Part shown: piece by piece, positions 6,948-15,290 of the stretch
Numbering within the stretch: position 1 is the stretch's first letter
Layout of the letters: every line of letters begins with the position of its first letter
Source: JAMXLO01 sp036265005
GTDB taxonomy: Bacteria > Pseudomonadota > Alphaproteobacteria > Acetobacterales > Acetobacteraceae
NCBI GenBank assembly: GCA_036265005.1
Contig: DATAPW010000216.1
Location: 1-45,742, forward strand
Reading direction: 5' to 3'
Length of the DNA: 45,742 bases
The notes under the pieces: generated by a model
Told to the model about the DNA's origin: nothing
Databases searched by the model: none
The model's input: only the letters and a program-made list of their open reading frames with translations
Translations under genes and position numbers: made by a program

Positions 6948-8783
6948 TCATTCCGGGATGCCGGCCCGTGCAAGACGCTCGATGAAGACATCGCGGATTT
7001 CCCCTTTGAGCGGGGTATATGAACGATACGTCGATAGCCGAAATTCGGGCAGTGCCATCCGGTGACGCTCTGCCCAAGTGCGCGCTTCATCCAATTCGCC
7101 GGCCGCTACAAGACTGGCCGTTAGACAGCGAAGGTTGGAAGTCTGTTTCCCGTGATTCGCCGCTGTACGCCCCCACCTTATTGCCTCCCCATATTGGGCC
7201 GCCATGTAATATGCCTGCGATAGCGCATGTTCGTGCCAGCATCCCGCATCGAGACCGATTGGGGAAAGGCGCAGCGCCTGTAGCGCACGGGACAACGCCT
7301 GGGCGGCGTCTCCCATGATACCCGCGGTGAAGCTGCTGAAGGTCCATGCGAGTGCGCAACTCGGGCCGACGGCGATAGCGCGATCCAGGTTGATCAGGGC
7401 GCCCTGATGATCCTTGAGCAGGTATCCTCGCAAGTGACCTTCAATGGCCGACCCCAATGCGTCGTTCCGGTCGCGCTCGACCGCCATCCGCGCAGCCTTT
7501 GCTGCGGCAACGCGATCCTCGTGCTCGTCGCTAGACCAGCCCTGGCCGATACGGAATATGTGCAGATAAGCCAGGTGCGACAACGGAGCGGAGTAATCGG
7601 AATCAAGCGCGATCGCACTTTCCAGCAGTCCCTGCGCCTTCATCAACGAGGCGCTGTTGTTCAGTTGGATCTGGTTGAGTGCCTGCAATGTGAGGTCATA
7701 CGCAGTGATGCTGCTCTGGTCCTTCAAGAGAGCCCGCCGAATCTCGCGTTGATAGACATGGGGAGCGATGGAGCTTGCCGTCCGAAGCGCTATGCGGTCC
7801 TGCAGTTCGAAAATGTCCTCGGTGCCCCCATCGAAACTGTCTGCCCATATCGTGTTCTGCGTCGTTGCATCATCCAATTCGACCGCGATGCGCAAATCGG
7901 ATTTTGCCCGTCGGACGCTCCCGTGAAGCACGTAGCGCACATTCAGCTCCTGACCGACGCGTCGGATGTCCGGAGCCCTGCGTGCATAGGTGATCGTCGA
8001 GCTGCGCGACACCACGATGAGGTCCTTCAACGCGCCAAGGACCCTAATGATGTCGTCCACCATGCCCTCGGCGAAATACGCGTCCCCCTGGTTCTCCTGC
8101 ATACTGCGAAACGGGAGGACTGCGAGCGAGGGGCGGTAGTCGAAGTGGAAATCCCTCCTCGGACCGCCAATCGGTACCTGGTTGACCGGCACCATACCGC
8201 CGATTCCACATTTATCGGCAGGAATTATGTAGACTGCGACGACTTCCCGGATGTTCTTTAGCTCCTTCTCCCCGGACCAGACGAAGTCGGCGGAGACAAT
8301 GCCTCTCACCTGATCGTACGCCGATGCTGAGAGGCAGATGCCGCCTGGTTCGGCCAGTTCTTGAAGTCTTGCCGCCACATTGACCGCGTTTCCGCCGGTT
8401 CGATCGCCCTGAACGACGACCTCACCGGAATTCAGTCCCACGCGGTAAACGATTCTCTCATCAGGCTCGAATTTCGAATTCTTGCGGCCTGATTCGGCCT
8501 GAATTCGAAGCGCGCACCTGAGCGCGTCAACCGCGCTGGGGAACTCCGCCATCAGTCCGTCGCCGGCGAAGCTCAACACCCGCCCCTGCCACCGGTTGAT
8601 CTCCCTCACGACCCGGTCGATGTCAGCGTTGACGCGCAGATGCGTACTTTCTTCGTTGCGGCCCATCAGTCTGCTGTACCCACTGATATCCAATCCGAGG
8701 ATGGCAGCCAGTCGCCGGGCGACCTTGCGCCGAGGACCTCGTTCGCTGTGCAGACTTGGTTGTTGAGGTTCCCCCTTTCTCAT
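6948..8783 (-). CDS. Class III adenylate/guanylate cyclase with TolB-N-like domain and TPRs
   Basis: A 611-residue multidomain regulator. Residues 24-190 are a class III nucleotidyl cyclase domain: metal aspartates D32 (L-D-I-S-G-Y-S) and D75 (A-G-D-G), and transition-state N135 and R139 in 'NAVNVAARL'. The two usual purine-selecting positions look changed: S71 where Lys is typical and R128 where Asp is typical. Residues 218-340 form the TolB-N/FlgO-like beta/alpha domain common in this bacterial subfamily ('LAVLPFRSM', 'YFAEGMVDDI', 'YVLHGSVRR'). The remainder is helical with TPR character. No membrane segment is seen. It is the first gene of the leftward low-GC block. Substrate and activity are uncertain because of the altered residues. 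Confidence 0.87.
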   Translation of the reverse strand: MRKGEPQQPSLHSERGPRRKVARRLAAILGLDISGYSRLMGRNEESTHLRVNADIDRVVREINRWQGRVLSFAGDGLMAEFPSAVDALRCALRIQAESGRKNSKFEPDERIVYRVGLNSGEVVVQGDRTGGNAVNVAARLQELAEPGGICLSASAYDQVRGIVSADFVWSGEKELKNIREVVAVYIIPADKCGIGGMVPVNQVPIGGPRRDFHFDYRPSLAVLPFRSMQENQGDAYFAEGMVDDIIRVLGALKDLIVVSRSSTITYARRAPDIRRVGQELNVRYVLHGSVRRAKSDLRIAVELDDATTQNTIWADSFDGGTEDIFELQDRIALRTASSIAPHVYQREIRRALLKDQSSITAYDLTLQALNQIQLNNSASLMKAQGLLESAIALDSDYSAPLSHLAYLHIFRIGQGWSSDEHEDRVAAAKAARMAVERDRNDALGSAIEGHLRGYLLKDHQGALINLDRAIAVGPSCALAWTFSSFTAGIMGDAAQALSRALQALRLSPIGLDAGCWHEHALSQAYYMAAQYGEAIRWGRTAANHGKQTSNLRCLTASLVAAGELDEARTWAERHRMALPEFRLSTYRSYTPLKGEIRDVFIERLARAGIPE

Positions 8784-9443
8784 TGCTTCCCAGAGTCCTT
8801 ATAGGAGCTTCCTTTATGTCAACATCCAGCCAGGGAGCATGCCGCATCATCGAAAGCCGAGTTGCGGATGAATATCCCACCTACGGTTGCACATGCAGAA
8901 ATCGGTGTCTAGCAGGTTGCCGCCGTCGCGTCTGTGCGCCATCAGGGGTTTGTATACTTTGAAGCTGCTGGCTTTGCCGGCGTTTTTCACAGCAGAATGC
9001 ACGGCAACGATTCATTGCGCGGTGCCTGACCGCCGAAATCAGCAAATGACAGCAATCGCGGATCACGCCTGAGCTTGATCGCAGTTACATATGACCTGTT
9101 TCACTTGCTGGCCAGCGGGAGAATAGGGTCCGCCAGCGCGCATCCCCGGCAGTGACGCTGACTGCGCACAGGCTGGAGTATCTCGACATTGCCGGATCCG
9201 GCATGCGGACGCGAATGGCCGATTCGGCACGCTGAATCGCCAAAGCTGCCGATCTCCTTTCGGCCAGCCTCGGCCTTGAACGGAATGTCCGATGTCAGCA
9301 TATCGCTGCCCGGAAGCTGACGGGCTGGAATCCACCCTGAGCAGACCCATCGCTCGCGCATCCGGCGTCCAGCTTTGCCCGCCGCCCCTTGCCCCTTCGC
9401 GCCAGACGCGGAACCATGCCGGGGCAAGACGGGAGAAGCAGCG
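8784..9443. other. Long gene-free stretch at the right edge of the low-GC block
   Basis: About 660 bases without a credible gene. Short open frames have no ribosome-binding sites and no protein-like composition. The left end probably carries the cyclase promoter. A 12-base palindrome GCCGGATCCGGC lies near 9190-9203. The base composition shifts toward the GC-rich host pattern around 9070-9300, so the block boundary probably lies here. I see no RNA gene, integrase trace or terminal repeat. Confidence 0.5.
8798..8822 (-). promoter_or_regulatory. Promoter-like elements before the cyclase gene
   Basis: On the minus strand TTGACA (8822-8817) is followed 13 bases later by TATAAG (8803-8798), 14 bases before the ATG. 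Both boxes look good, but the 13-base spacer is shorter than the usual 16-18, so this may not be a standard sigma-70 promoter. Confidence 0.3.
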
Positions 9444-10868
9444 ATGGTCGATCTGGTGGTGCGCGGCGACAAGGTGGTCACCCCGCAGGGTGTCGGCGCC
9501 TATGACATTGCCATCGCCGGCGAGCGCATCGTCGCGGTGGCCGCAAGCGGCAGCCTGCCGGTGCCCGACGGTGCAAGGCTGATCGATGCGCGGGGCAAAA
9601 TCGTCATGCCGGGCGGCATCGATCCGCATGTGCATTGCAAATGGCACCTGCCCAATCCGGACGGCAGCGCGGGCCTGACCGAACCGCCCGATGTGGTGGG
9701 ACGTGCCGCAGTGCATGGCGGCACCACCACGATGATCGACTTCACCCGCGCCTCGCAGGGCGCCAACCTGCGCGATGCGATCGAAAAGCGCGAGGCGGAC
9801 TGGAAGGGCCACTGCGCGTGCGACTATGCGCAGCACATCATGGTGGAAGGTGACCTGCCGCTCGATCTTCCCGGCCAGCTCGCCGAAGGAATCCAGGCGG
9901 GCTTTCCGACGGTGAAGATCTTCACCACCGACATCACGCCGTCGCGCAAGGGGCGCATGGTGGATTTCGGCGACATCTGGGAAGTGTTCCAGGTGCTGCG
10001 CGACAATCGCGGCCTCGGGGTGATCCACTCCGAGGACAATGACATCGTGATGCACATGTACGGCAAGCTGATCCGCGAAGGCCGCACCGGCTTCACCAAC
10101 ATGGCCGAAGTGCACAACACGCTGTCGGAGGATATCTCGTTCCGCCGCGTCATCCGCCTGGCCGAGAAGGTCGGTGCCGCAATCTACATGATGCACACCT
10201 CGGCCGCATCCGGCGTATCGGCGATCCGCGAAGCACGCGCGCGCGGCGTGTCGATCTACGGCGAGTCGCTGCACCAGTACATGCTGTATACCTCGGAGGA
10301 CTACAAGAAACCCAACGGCCAGATCTATCACACCTATCCGTCGCTGAAGTCGGCCGAGGACCAGGCGGCGTTGTGGTCGGGCACGCTGGACGGCAGCATC
10401 AACTGCGTCGCCACCGACGAAATCTGCTGCACGCTGGCGAAGAAGCTGCAAGGCGCGCGCATCGACGACACCACCGGCGGCAATGCCGGCGTCGAGCCGC
10501 GCGTCGCGCTGATGTACACCGAGATGGTCGGCAAGCGCGGCTACTCGCTGAACCGCTACGTCGACCTGGTATCGAGCAATGCGGCGAAGATCATGGGGCT
10601 GTATCCGCGCAAGGGAGCACTGGCGGCAGGATCGGATGCCGATATCTGCGTGCTCGATCCGGCGGACCAGCGCGTGATCCGCGCGCAGGACCTGCACGAG
10701 GCGGATTACACGCCATGGGAAGGCCGCAAGATGGATGCCTGGCCGAGCCTGACGATCTTGCGCGGCAAGGTCGTGGTGGAAAGCGGTGTGTGGAAGGGCA
10801 GTCTGGTCGACGGCAAGTGGCAGCCTCGCAAGATCGCCGAGGAGATGTTCAGCGGCCCGCAGTTGTGA
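9444..10868 (+). CDS. Dihydropyrimidinase / D-hydantoinase family amidohydrolase
   Basis: A 474-residue cyclic amidohydrolase that opens dihydropyrimidine or hydantoin rings. The binuclear metal site is complete: H62-V-H64, K158 in 'TVKIF' (the lysine carboxylated in this family), H195 in 'VIHSED', H251 in 'MMHTS' and D325 in 'VATDE'. Length is normal for hydantoinases. The ATG at 9444 has GGGAG upstream; the longer open frame to 9375 lacks a site. It is cytoplasmic and acts in reductive pyrimidine catabolism or on related cyclic ureides. The wording of several motifs (for example C-K-W after HVH and D-E-I-C-C-T in place of D-H-x-P) departs from classical enzymes, so the true substrate may differ. 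The stop codon overlaps the start of a small downstream gene. Confidence 0.9.
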   Translation: MVDLVVRGDKVVTPQGVGAYDIAIAGERIVAVAASGSLPVPDGARLIDARGKIVMPGGIDPHVHCKWHLPNPDGSAGLTEPPDVVGRAAVHGGTTTMIDFTRASQGANLRDAIEKREADWKGHCACDYAQHIMVEGDLPLDLPGQLAEGIQAGFPTVKIFTTDITPSRKGRMVDFGDIWEVFQVLRDNRGLGVIHSEDNDIVMHMYGKLIREGRTGFTNMAEVHNTLSEDISFRRVIRLAEKVGAAIYMMHTSAASGVSAIREARARGVSIYGESLHQYMLYTSEDYKKPNGQIYHTYPSLKSAEDQAALWSGTLDGSINCVATDEICCTLAKKLQGARIDDTTGGNAGVEPRVALMYTEMVGKRGYSLNRYVDLVSSNAAKIMGLYPRKGALAAGSDADICVLDPADQRVIRAQDLHEADYTPWEGRKMDAWPSLTILRGKVVVESGVWKGSLVDGKWQPRKIAEEMFSGPQL

Positions 10869-11164
10869 CGAACGCTGAACTGCGCGCGCTGCTGATCGAT
10901 TGCCTGGTGTTGTGGAACGTGCACGGACAGGTCGCGGCGGACGATGACGGGGTGTCGATCAGCACCGCTGGCGGCGCTTACAGCGTGCAGCACGCCGAAC
11001 CGGACATGCGTCCCGTACGCTGGCTGCTGCAGACCCCGGCACGCCGGGCCGCCAACCGGCCGCCTCGCGCGGCGCCATCGATCGTCGCCCTGCTCGCCGC
11101 ATTGCGCAACGCGCTGGGCGGTGACGGCGGGCGCTCGCTGCGCATAGGGGGCGGCCTGACCTGA
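10865..11164 (+). CDS. Small unknown protein coupled to the amidohydrolase
   Basis: A 99-residue frame starting at GTG 10865, overlapping the amidohydrolase stop by four bases (GTGA), the usual arrangement for translational coupling. The first half looks like a real folded protein ('ELRALLIDCLVLWNVHGQV', then a short beta-like 'GVSISTAGGAYSV'). The second half is rich in Arg, Ala and Pro and less convincing. I do not recognise a family. The overlap suggests that it works with, or is co-regulated with, the amidohydrolase. Confidence 0.5.
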   Translation: MTNAELRALLIDCLVLWNVHGQVAADDDGVSISTAGGAYSVQHAEPDMRPVRWLLQTPARRAANRPPRAAPSIVALLAALRNALGGDGGRSLRIGGGLT

Positions 11165-11423
11165 CCGCAACGCGGCGGCTGTCCGGCATCGATCGGCGGG
11201 CCTGCGACCCAACGATGCAACGTTCGGGCAGCGGCGATAGCTCTCTATCTGGCGCGGAGAACGGGCGGAGGCGTCCGCGCTTCAATAAGAAGCCGCGTCA
11301 GTCGCACCGCAATTTCATCGTCCATCTTCGAGGATCAGGTTACAGCCCCCAGCGCGGGCAGGACGGATGTTGGAATGATGCGAACACAATCGGCTATAGT
11401 GACCGAAGCAGGAGGTACCGGCC

Positions 11424-12776
11424 ATGCAGCGCGACGAACGCGGACTGGCACTTTCGACAGATAGTGCGGAAGCCGTGGAGGCATTCGATCGCTCGGTCGA
11501 GCATTTCCTGAAATTCCATGCCGACACCATGACACAGGCCGGTCGCGCGATCGCCGCGGATCCGGGTTTCGCCATGGCGCACTGCTTCAAGGCCTATATG
11601 CTGCTGATCGCGGCAAACCCCGCCAACCGGCCGCAGATCGATGCGACACTGGCGGCGGCACACGCGGGCGCTGCCACCGCTACCCCGCGGGAAAAGCTGC
11701 ATCTCGCCGCCGCCGATGCATGGCATCGCGGGTCGCTCGACGAATCCTTCAGGGTCTGGGGGCAGATTCTCGACGACGCGCCAACCGATCTGCTGGCGTT
11801 TCGGATCTCCGATACGATCTGGTTCCGCCATGGCCAGACACAGCCGATCCTGCAACAGGTAGACCGGATCGCACCACGCTGGTCGGTCGAACTACCCGGC
11901 TATGATTGCTGCCAGACCATCTGGGCATTCGCGCATGAGGAGGTCGGCGACACCAGGGGTGCCGAACGTGCGATCGACGCGGCGCTGGAACGTGACCGCA
12001 ACAACTACTTCGCGCATCACGTCAAGGCGCACATCATGGACACCGACTGCCGCGCCCGCGAGGGCAGCGACTGGCTCGGCAGCCAGGTGTCGAACTGGTC
12101 GCTGGGCAACAACCTGATCCATCACCTCTGGTGGCACCGCGCCTTGCTGCGGCTCGACCTCGGCGAGATCGACGCCGTGATGCGCAGCTACGACGAGGAC
12201 GTCCGCAACTTCGACGATCCGATGACCAGGGCGACGCCGGACCATTACGTCGATCTGCAGAACGCTGCCGCGCTGCTATGGCGGCTGGAACAGCTTGGCC
12301 TCGATGTCGGCGACCGCTGGCAGGAACTGGCGGACAAGGCGGAAGCCCGCACTGGCGAGGTTGGCCATCTGCTGATGGTGCCGCACCTGATGCTCGCTCT
12401 GGTCGCCACCGGGCGCGACGCCGCGGCTGCCCAATTCGTTGCCGCGCTGCGGGAGCATGCTGCGGACCCTGGATTGTGGACGGCGCCGGCAATCGCCGAC
12501 GTGGTCATTCCGGTGTGCGAAGCGGCGCAGGCGCATCGGCGCGGCGATTACGCCCGGGTGGTCGATCTGCTGGCGCCCCGCCAGGACAAGATCCGCCTGC
12601 TCGGAGGCAGCAATGCACAACGCGACATGTTCTTCCAGATGCTGGTCGATGCTGCCGTGAAAGCCGACCGCCGCGACGTGGTGTCGGCAATGATTGCGCA
12701 CGAAACCGCCACTCGCGCGGCGCCTCCCGCACAACGCGCCGGATATGCCGCGGCGGCGCGCTGGTTGCATTCTTGA
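11424..12776 (+). CDS. TPR protein of the TTC38 type
   Basis: A 450-residue all-helical protein resembling the tetratricopeptide-repeat-protein-38 family. Diagnostic segments are 'DPGFAMAHCFKAYMLL' near residue 47, the 'GYDCCQTIWAFAHEEVGDTRGAERAIDAAL' repeat, and 'NWSLGNNLIHHLWWHRALLRLDLGEIDAVMRSYD', which matches the conserved N-H-x-x-W-H-x-A-L core as I remember it. The family's biochemical role is not established. No signal peptide is present, so it is probably cytoplasmic. AGGAGG at 11409-11414 sits 9 bases before the ATG. The 259-base gap before it contains nothing I recognise. The atp operon promoter begins at its very 3' end. Confidence 0.82.
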   Translation: MQRDERGLALSTDSAEAVEAFDRSVEHFLKFHADTMTQAGRAIAADPGFAMAHCFKAYMLLIAANPANRPQIDATLAAAHAGAATATPREKLHLAAADAWHRGSLDESFRVWGQILDDAPTDLLAFRISDTIWFRHGQTQPILQQVDRIAPRWSVELPGYDCCQTIWAFAHEEVGDTRGAERAIDAALERDRNNYFAHHVKAHIMDTDCRAREGSDWLGSQVSNWSLGNNLIHHLWWHRALLRLDLGEIDAVMRSYDEDVRNFDDPMTRATPDHYVDLQNAAALLWRLEQLGLDVGDRWQELADKAEARTGEVGHLLMVPHLMLALVATGRDAAAAQFVAALREHAADPGLWTAPAIADVVIPVCEAAQAHRRGDYARVVDLLAPRQDKIRLLGGSNAQRDMFFQMLVDAAVKADRRDVVSAMIAHETATRAAPPAQRAGYAAAARWLHS

Positions 12777-12801
12777 CACTGTCTGGACCCCCCTGTAGCA
12801 A
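12773..12801 (+). promoter_or_regulatory. Probable sigma-70 promoter of the Fo ATP synthase operon
   Basis: TTGACA (12773-12778) is followed after exactly 17 bases by TAGCAA (12796-12801), about 40 bases before the atpI start. The -35 box is perfect; the -10 box matches three of six consensus bases, which is common in GC-rich alphaproteobacteria. It overlaps the stop codon of the TPR gene. Confidence 0.5.
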
Positions 12802-12840
12802 GCCCCGGCCTTCCGGCAGGGCAATCTGCCAGGAGCGAAC

Positions 12841-13149
12841 ATGAGCGAGGAATCGGGCGGAGACGAGCGTTCCTTCGAGGAACGGCTGAAATCCGCCCGC
12901 AGCAGGCAGGGGCTCGACGCCCCTCCCCCAAGGTCGGACGACACGTCCGGCGGCATGGGCGGCATGAGCCCCATGGGGGTCGGCCTGCGGGTGGGGATCG
13001 AACTGGTCTCGGCCCTGGTCGTGGCAGTCGCCATCGGCTACGGGCTCGATTACCTGTTCGGCACCAAGCCCATCCTGATGGCGGTGTTCGTTCTGCTGGG
13101 CGGCGCGGCTGGGGTACTCAACGTGTGGCGTGTCTTCGCGCCCCGCTAG
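12841..13149 (+). CDS. atpI: ATP synthase protein I
   Basis: A 102-residue AtpI protein, an assembly helper for the c-ring and ATP synthase. Residues 1-45 are a hydrophilic, charged and Gly-rich tail. Two membrane segments follow at about 48-68 ('VGIELVSALVVAVAIGYGL') and 77-97, joined by 'DYLFGTKP', as usual in alphaproteobacterial AtpI. AGGAG precedes the ATG by 5 bases. It opens the Fo operon atpI-atpB-atpE-atpF'-atpF. No F1 gene is present in the window, in line with the split atp operons known from this class. Confidence 0.92.
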   Translation: MSEESGGDERSFEERLKSARSRQGLDAPPPRSDDTSGGMGGMSPMGVGLRVGIELVSALVVAVAIGYGLDYLFGTKPILMAVFVLLGGAAGVLNVWRVFAPR

Positions 13150-13186
13150 GCACGCAAGGCCTGGCGACACAGGACAGGGGACGATA

Positions 13187-13939
13187 TTGGCGGCCGGAGG
13201 ATCGATCGACGCGCTGGGCCAGTTCAAGCTGGAGCCGGCGCTGGGCCCGATTGGCGCCTCGGTGAATTTCACCCAGGCCAACCTGATGATGGTCGTCGCC
13301 GGCCTGCTGACGTTCGGCCTGCTGTGGCTTGGCATGCGGCCACGCGCCATGGTGCCAGGCCGGCTGCAATCCGCCGCCGAGATGGCCTACGAAACCGTGC
13401 TGGGCATGTGTACGGAAACCATCGGGCCCGAAGGCCGGTCGTTCTTTCCGTTCGTCTTCACGCTGTTCTTCTTCATCCTGTTCGGCAACCTGCTGGGCGT
13501 CTTCCCGCTGTTCTTCACCTTCACCAGCCATATCGCGGTGACGCTGGCGTTGACGGTGTTCGTGGTGGGGCTGGTGACCGTGGTCGGAATCCGTCTCCAC
13601 GGCTGGCATTTCTTCAGCTACTTCGTGCCCAAGGGTGTGCCGATGGCGCTGATGCCGCTGCTGGTGCCGATTGAGGTGCTGTCCTACGTGTCGCGGCTGA
13701 TCTCGCTGTCGGTGCGGTTGTTCGCCAACATGATGGCCGGCCACGTGATGCTGGAGGTGTTCGGCGCCTTCGTGGTGATGCTGGGCGGCGCCGGCATCAT
13801 CTTCCTGCTCCCCGCCGGCTTCTCGCTCGCCGTGAACGTGGCGCTGATCGGCTTCGAACTCCTGGTGGCGACGTTGCAGGCCTACGTGTTTGCCGTCCTC
13901 ACCTGCATCTACCTGCACGACGCAGTGCACCTCCACTAA
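13187..13939 (+). CDS. atpB: ATP synthase Fo subunit a
   Basis: A 250-residue membrane protein forming the proton half-channels of ATP synthase. The essential arginine is R177 in 'SLSVRLFANMMAGH', and a conserved C-terminal helix 'ALIGFELLVATLQAYVFAVLT' follows. Five to six membrane helices are visible. I chose TTG 13187 because AGGGGA lies 6 bases upstream and the resulting N-terminus (M-A-A-G-G-S-I-D-A-L-G-Q-F) matches alphaproteobacterial subunit a. A GTG at 13130 would overlap atpI by 20 bases and add an Arg-rich, non-homologous tail. It is 37 bases downstream of atpI. Confidence 0.93.
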   Translation: MAAGGSIDALGQFKLEPALGPIGASVNFTQANLMMVVAGLLTFGLLWLGMRPRAMVPGRLQSAAEMAYETVLGMCTETIGPEGRSFFPFVFTLFFFILFGNLLGVFPLFFTFTSHIAVTLALTVFVVGLVTVVGIRLHGWHFFSYFVPKGVPMALMPLLVPIEVLSYVSRLISLSVRLFANMMAGHVMLEVFGAFVVMLGGAGIIFLLPAGFSLAVNVALIGFELLVATLQAYVFAVLTCIYLHDAVHLH

Positions 13940-13957
13940 CAAAAGGAACCAAGGACC

Positions 13958-14182
13958 ATGGATCTCGCTTCCGCAAAGGCGATTGGCGCCGGCATTGCCG
14001 TGATCGCACTGTCGGGCGTCGGCGTCGGCATCGGCTATATCTTCGCCGCCCTGGTCAGCAGCGTGGCGCGCAACCCCGCGGCACGCGACCGCGTGTTCGG
14101 CCTCGCCATCCTGGGGTTTGCTCTGACCGAGGCCGTGGCGCTGTACGCGCTGGTGATCGCGTTCATCATTCTGTTCGTCTGA
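13958..14182 (+). CDS. atpE: ATP synthase Fo subunit c
   Basis: A 74-residue hairpin of two membrane helices that forms the rotating c-ring. The proton-binding carboxylate is E58 in 'FALTEAVALYAL', and the polar loop 'ARNPAARD' near residue 40 contacts the F1 stalk. A Gly-rich first helix (G-x-G-x-G-x-G pattern around residues 20-26) is typical. AAGGA lies upstream of the ATG. The stop codon overlaps the start of the b' gene by one base. Subunit c is needed in many copies, and this operon has no visible special signal for that. Confidence 0.96.
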   Translation: MDLASAKAIGAGIAVIALSGVGVGIGYIFAALVSSVARNPAARDRVFGLAILGFALTEAVALYALVIAFIILFV

Positions 14183-14751
14183 TGCCGCTCCGCCTGGCGC
14201 TGATCGCTGCGCTGCTGCTGGCGCCCGCCGCTGCCATGGCGGAGGGCATGCCACAGCTCGACTTCGCCAATCCGCTGACCACCAGCCAGGTGGTGTGGGG
14301 CGCGATCATCTTCGCGCTGCTCTACATCCTGCTGTCGCGCATCGCATTGCCGAAGGTGGGCGAGGTGCTGGATGAGCGTGCCCGGCATATCGCTGCCGAC
14401 CTGGAGACCGCCCGCGCGTCGAAGTCCCGGGCGGACGAGGCGGCGAACGAGGTTGCGGTGGCGACGGCGCGCGCCCGGGCCGAGGCACAGGCCGCTATCA
14501 ACGCCGCGCTGGACGTCGCGCACCAGGAATCGGCGGCGCGCATTGCCACGCTGAACGAGCGGCTGGAGAAGCAGCTGCAGGACGCCGAGGCGCAGATCAA
14601 CGTGGCGCGCGCGGCGGCGATGAGTGCGCTGCGCGAGGTGGCGACCGAGACCGCCAGCACGGTGATCGGCCGGCTGACGGGCGCGGCGGCGGACCCGCAG
14701 CGGCTGAGCGGTGCCGTGGCTGCCGCGCTGGCCGCACACCGGATCGGCTGA
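14182..14751 (+). CDS. ATP synthase Fo subunit b' (peripheral stalk)
   Basis: A 189-residue b-type stalk subunit. It begins with a hydrophobic, signal-peptide-like stretch ending 'AAAMAEG' (residues 1-22), then the true membrane anchor at about 36-55 ('VVWGAIIFALLYILLSRIALP'), then a long Ala/Glu/Arg-rich coiled coil. The second b-type gene next to it makes this the b' partner; the two form a heterodimeric stalk in photosynthetic bacteria and alphaproteobacteria. The motif 'LPKVGEVLDERARHI' after the anchor is typical. It starts at ATG 14182, overlapping the atpE stop. The N-terminal presequence is longer than in the b subunit and may be cleaved. Confidence 0.9.
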   Translation: MPLRLALIAALLLAPAAAMAEGMPQLDFANPLTTSQVVWGAIIFALLYILLSRIALPKVGEVLDERARHIAADLETARASKSRADEAANEVAVATARARAEAQAAINAALDVAHQESAARIATLNERLEKQLQDAEAQINVARAAAMSALREVATETASTVIGRLTGAAADPQRLSGAVAAALAAHRIG

Positions 14752-14763
14752 GGGGAACGGCTG

Positions 14764-15276
14764 ATGCACCAGGAAAGCTTCTTCGCCGAACCACGCAACT
14801 GGGTGATCATTGCCTTCGTCCTGTTCTTCGCCATCTTCGGCCGCAAGCTGTGGTCGGTGCTTGCGGCGATGCTGGACGACCGGGGCGCCAAGGTGCGTGC
14901 CGAGTTGGAGGAAGCCGCCCGGCTGCGTCAGGAAGCCGAAGCCATGCTGCGCGACGCCGAAGCCCGGCGCGCCGAGGCCCTGCGCGATGCGCAGGCGCTG
15001 ATCGAGGGGGCCAAGTCCGAGGCGGGACGCGTTACCGCCGCTGCCGCCGCGGAAGCCGAAGCAGCGGCCCGGCGGCGCGAGCAGATGGCGGTGGACCGCA
15101 TTTCCGCCGCCGAGAAGGCCGCTGTGGACCAAGTGCGGCTGACCGCGGTGGAGGTCGCCACATCGGCAGCCCGACAGGTGATCGCCGAAGGACTGTCGGC
15201 TGACGCCGATTCCCACCTGATCGATACCGCGATCATGCAATTGCCGACTGCGCTGTCGAGCCGACGCGTCGCCTGA
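14764..15276 (+). CDS. atpF: ATP synthase Fo subunit b (peripheral stalk)
   Basis: A 170-residue stalk subunit with one N-terminal membrane helix (about residues 11-30, 'NWVIIAFVLFFAIFGRKLW'). The helix is followed by 'VLAAMLDDRGAKVRAELEEAARLRQEAEAML' and a continuous coiled coil that links Fo to the delta subunit of F1. The length is normal. A GGGGA site stands before the ATG, 12 bases after the b' stop. It is the last gene of the Fo operon; a small hairpin follows its stop codon at 15277-15290. Confidence 0.93.
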   Translation: MHQESFFAEPRNWVIIAFVLFFAIFGRKLWSVLAAMLDDRGAKVRAELEEAARLRQEAEAMLRDAEARRAEALRDAQALIEGAKSEAGRVTAAAAAEAEAAARRREQMAVDRISAAEKAAVDQVRLTAVEVATSAARQVIAEGLSADADSHLIDTAIMQLPTALSSRRVA

Positions 15277-15290
15277 CCAAGCGTTCTTGG
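15277..15290 (+). terminator. Small hairpin after atpF
   Basis: CCAAG (15277-15281) and CTTGG (15286-15290) pair around a CGTT loop, and an outer CCTG/CAGG extends the stem with one bulge. It directly follows the atpF stop codon. There is no T-run, so termination is only a suggestion. Confidence 0.35.

Noticed and set aside
9063..10697. Long minus-strand frame opposite the hydantoinase
   Set aside because: His/Arg/Gln-rich mirror of a GC-rich gene; the plus strand has the full catalytic residue set.
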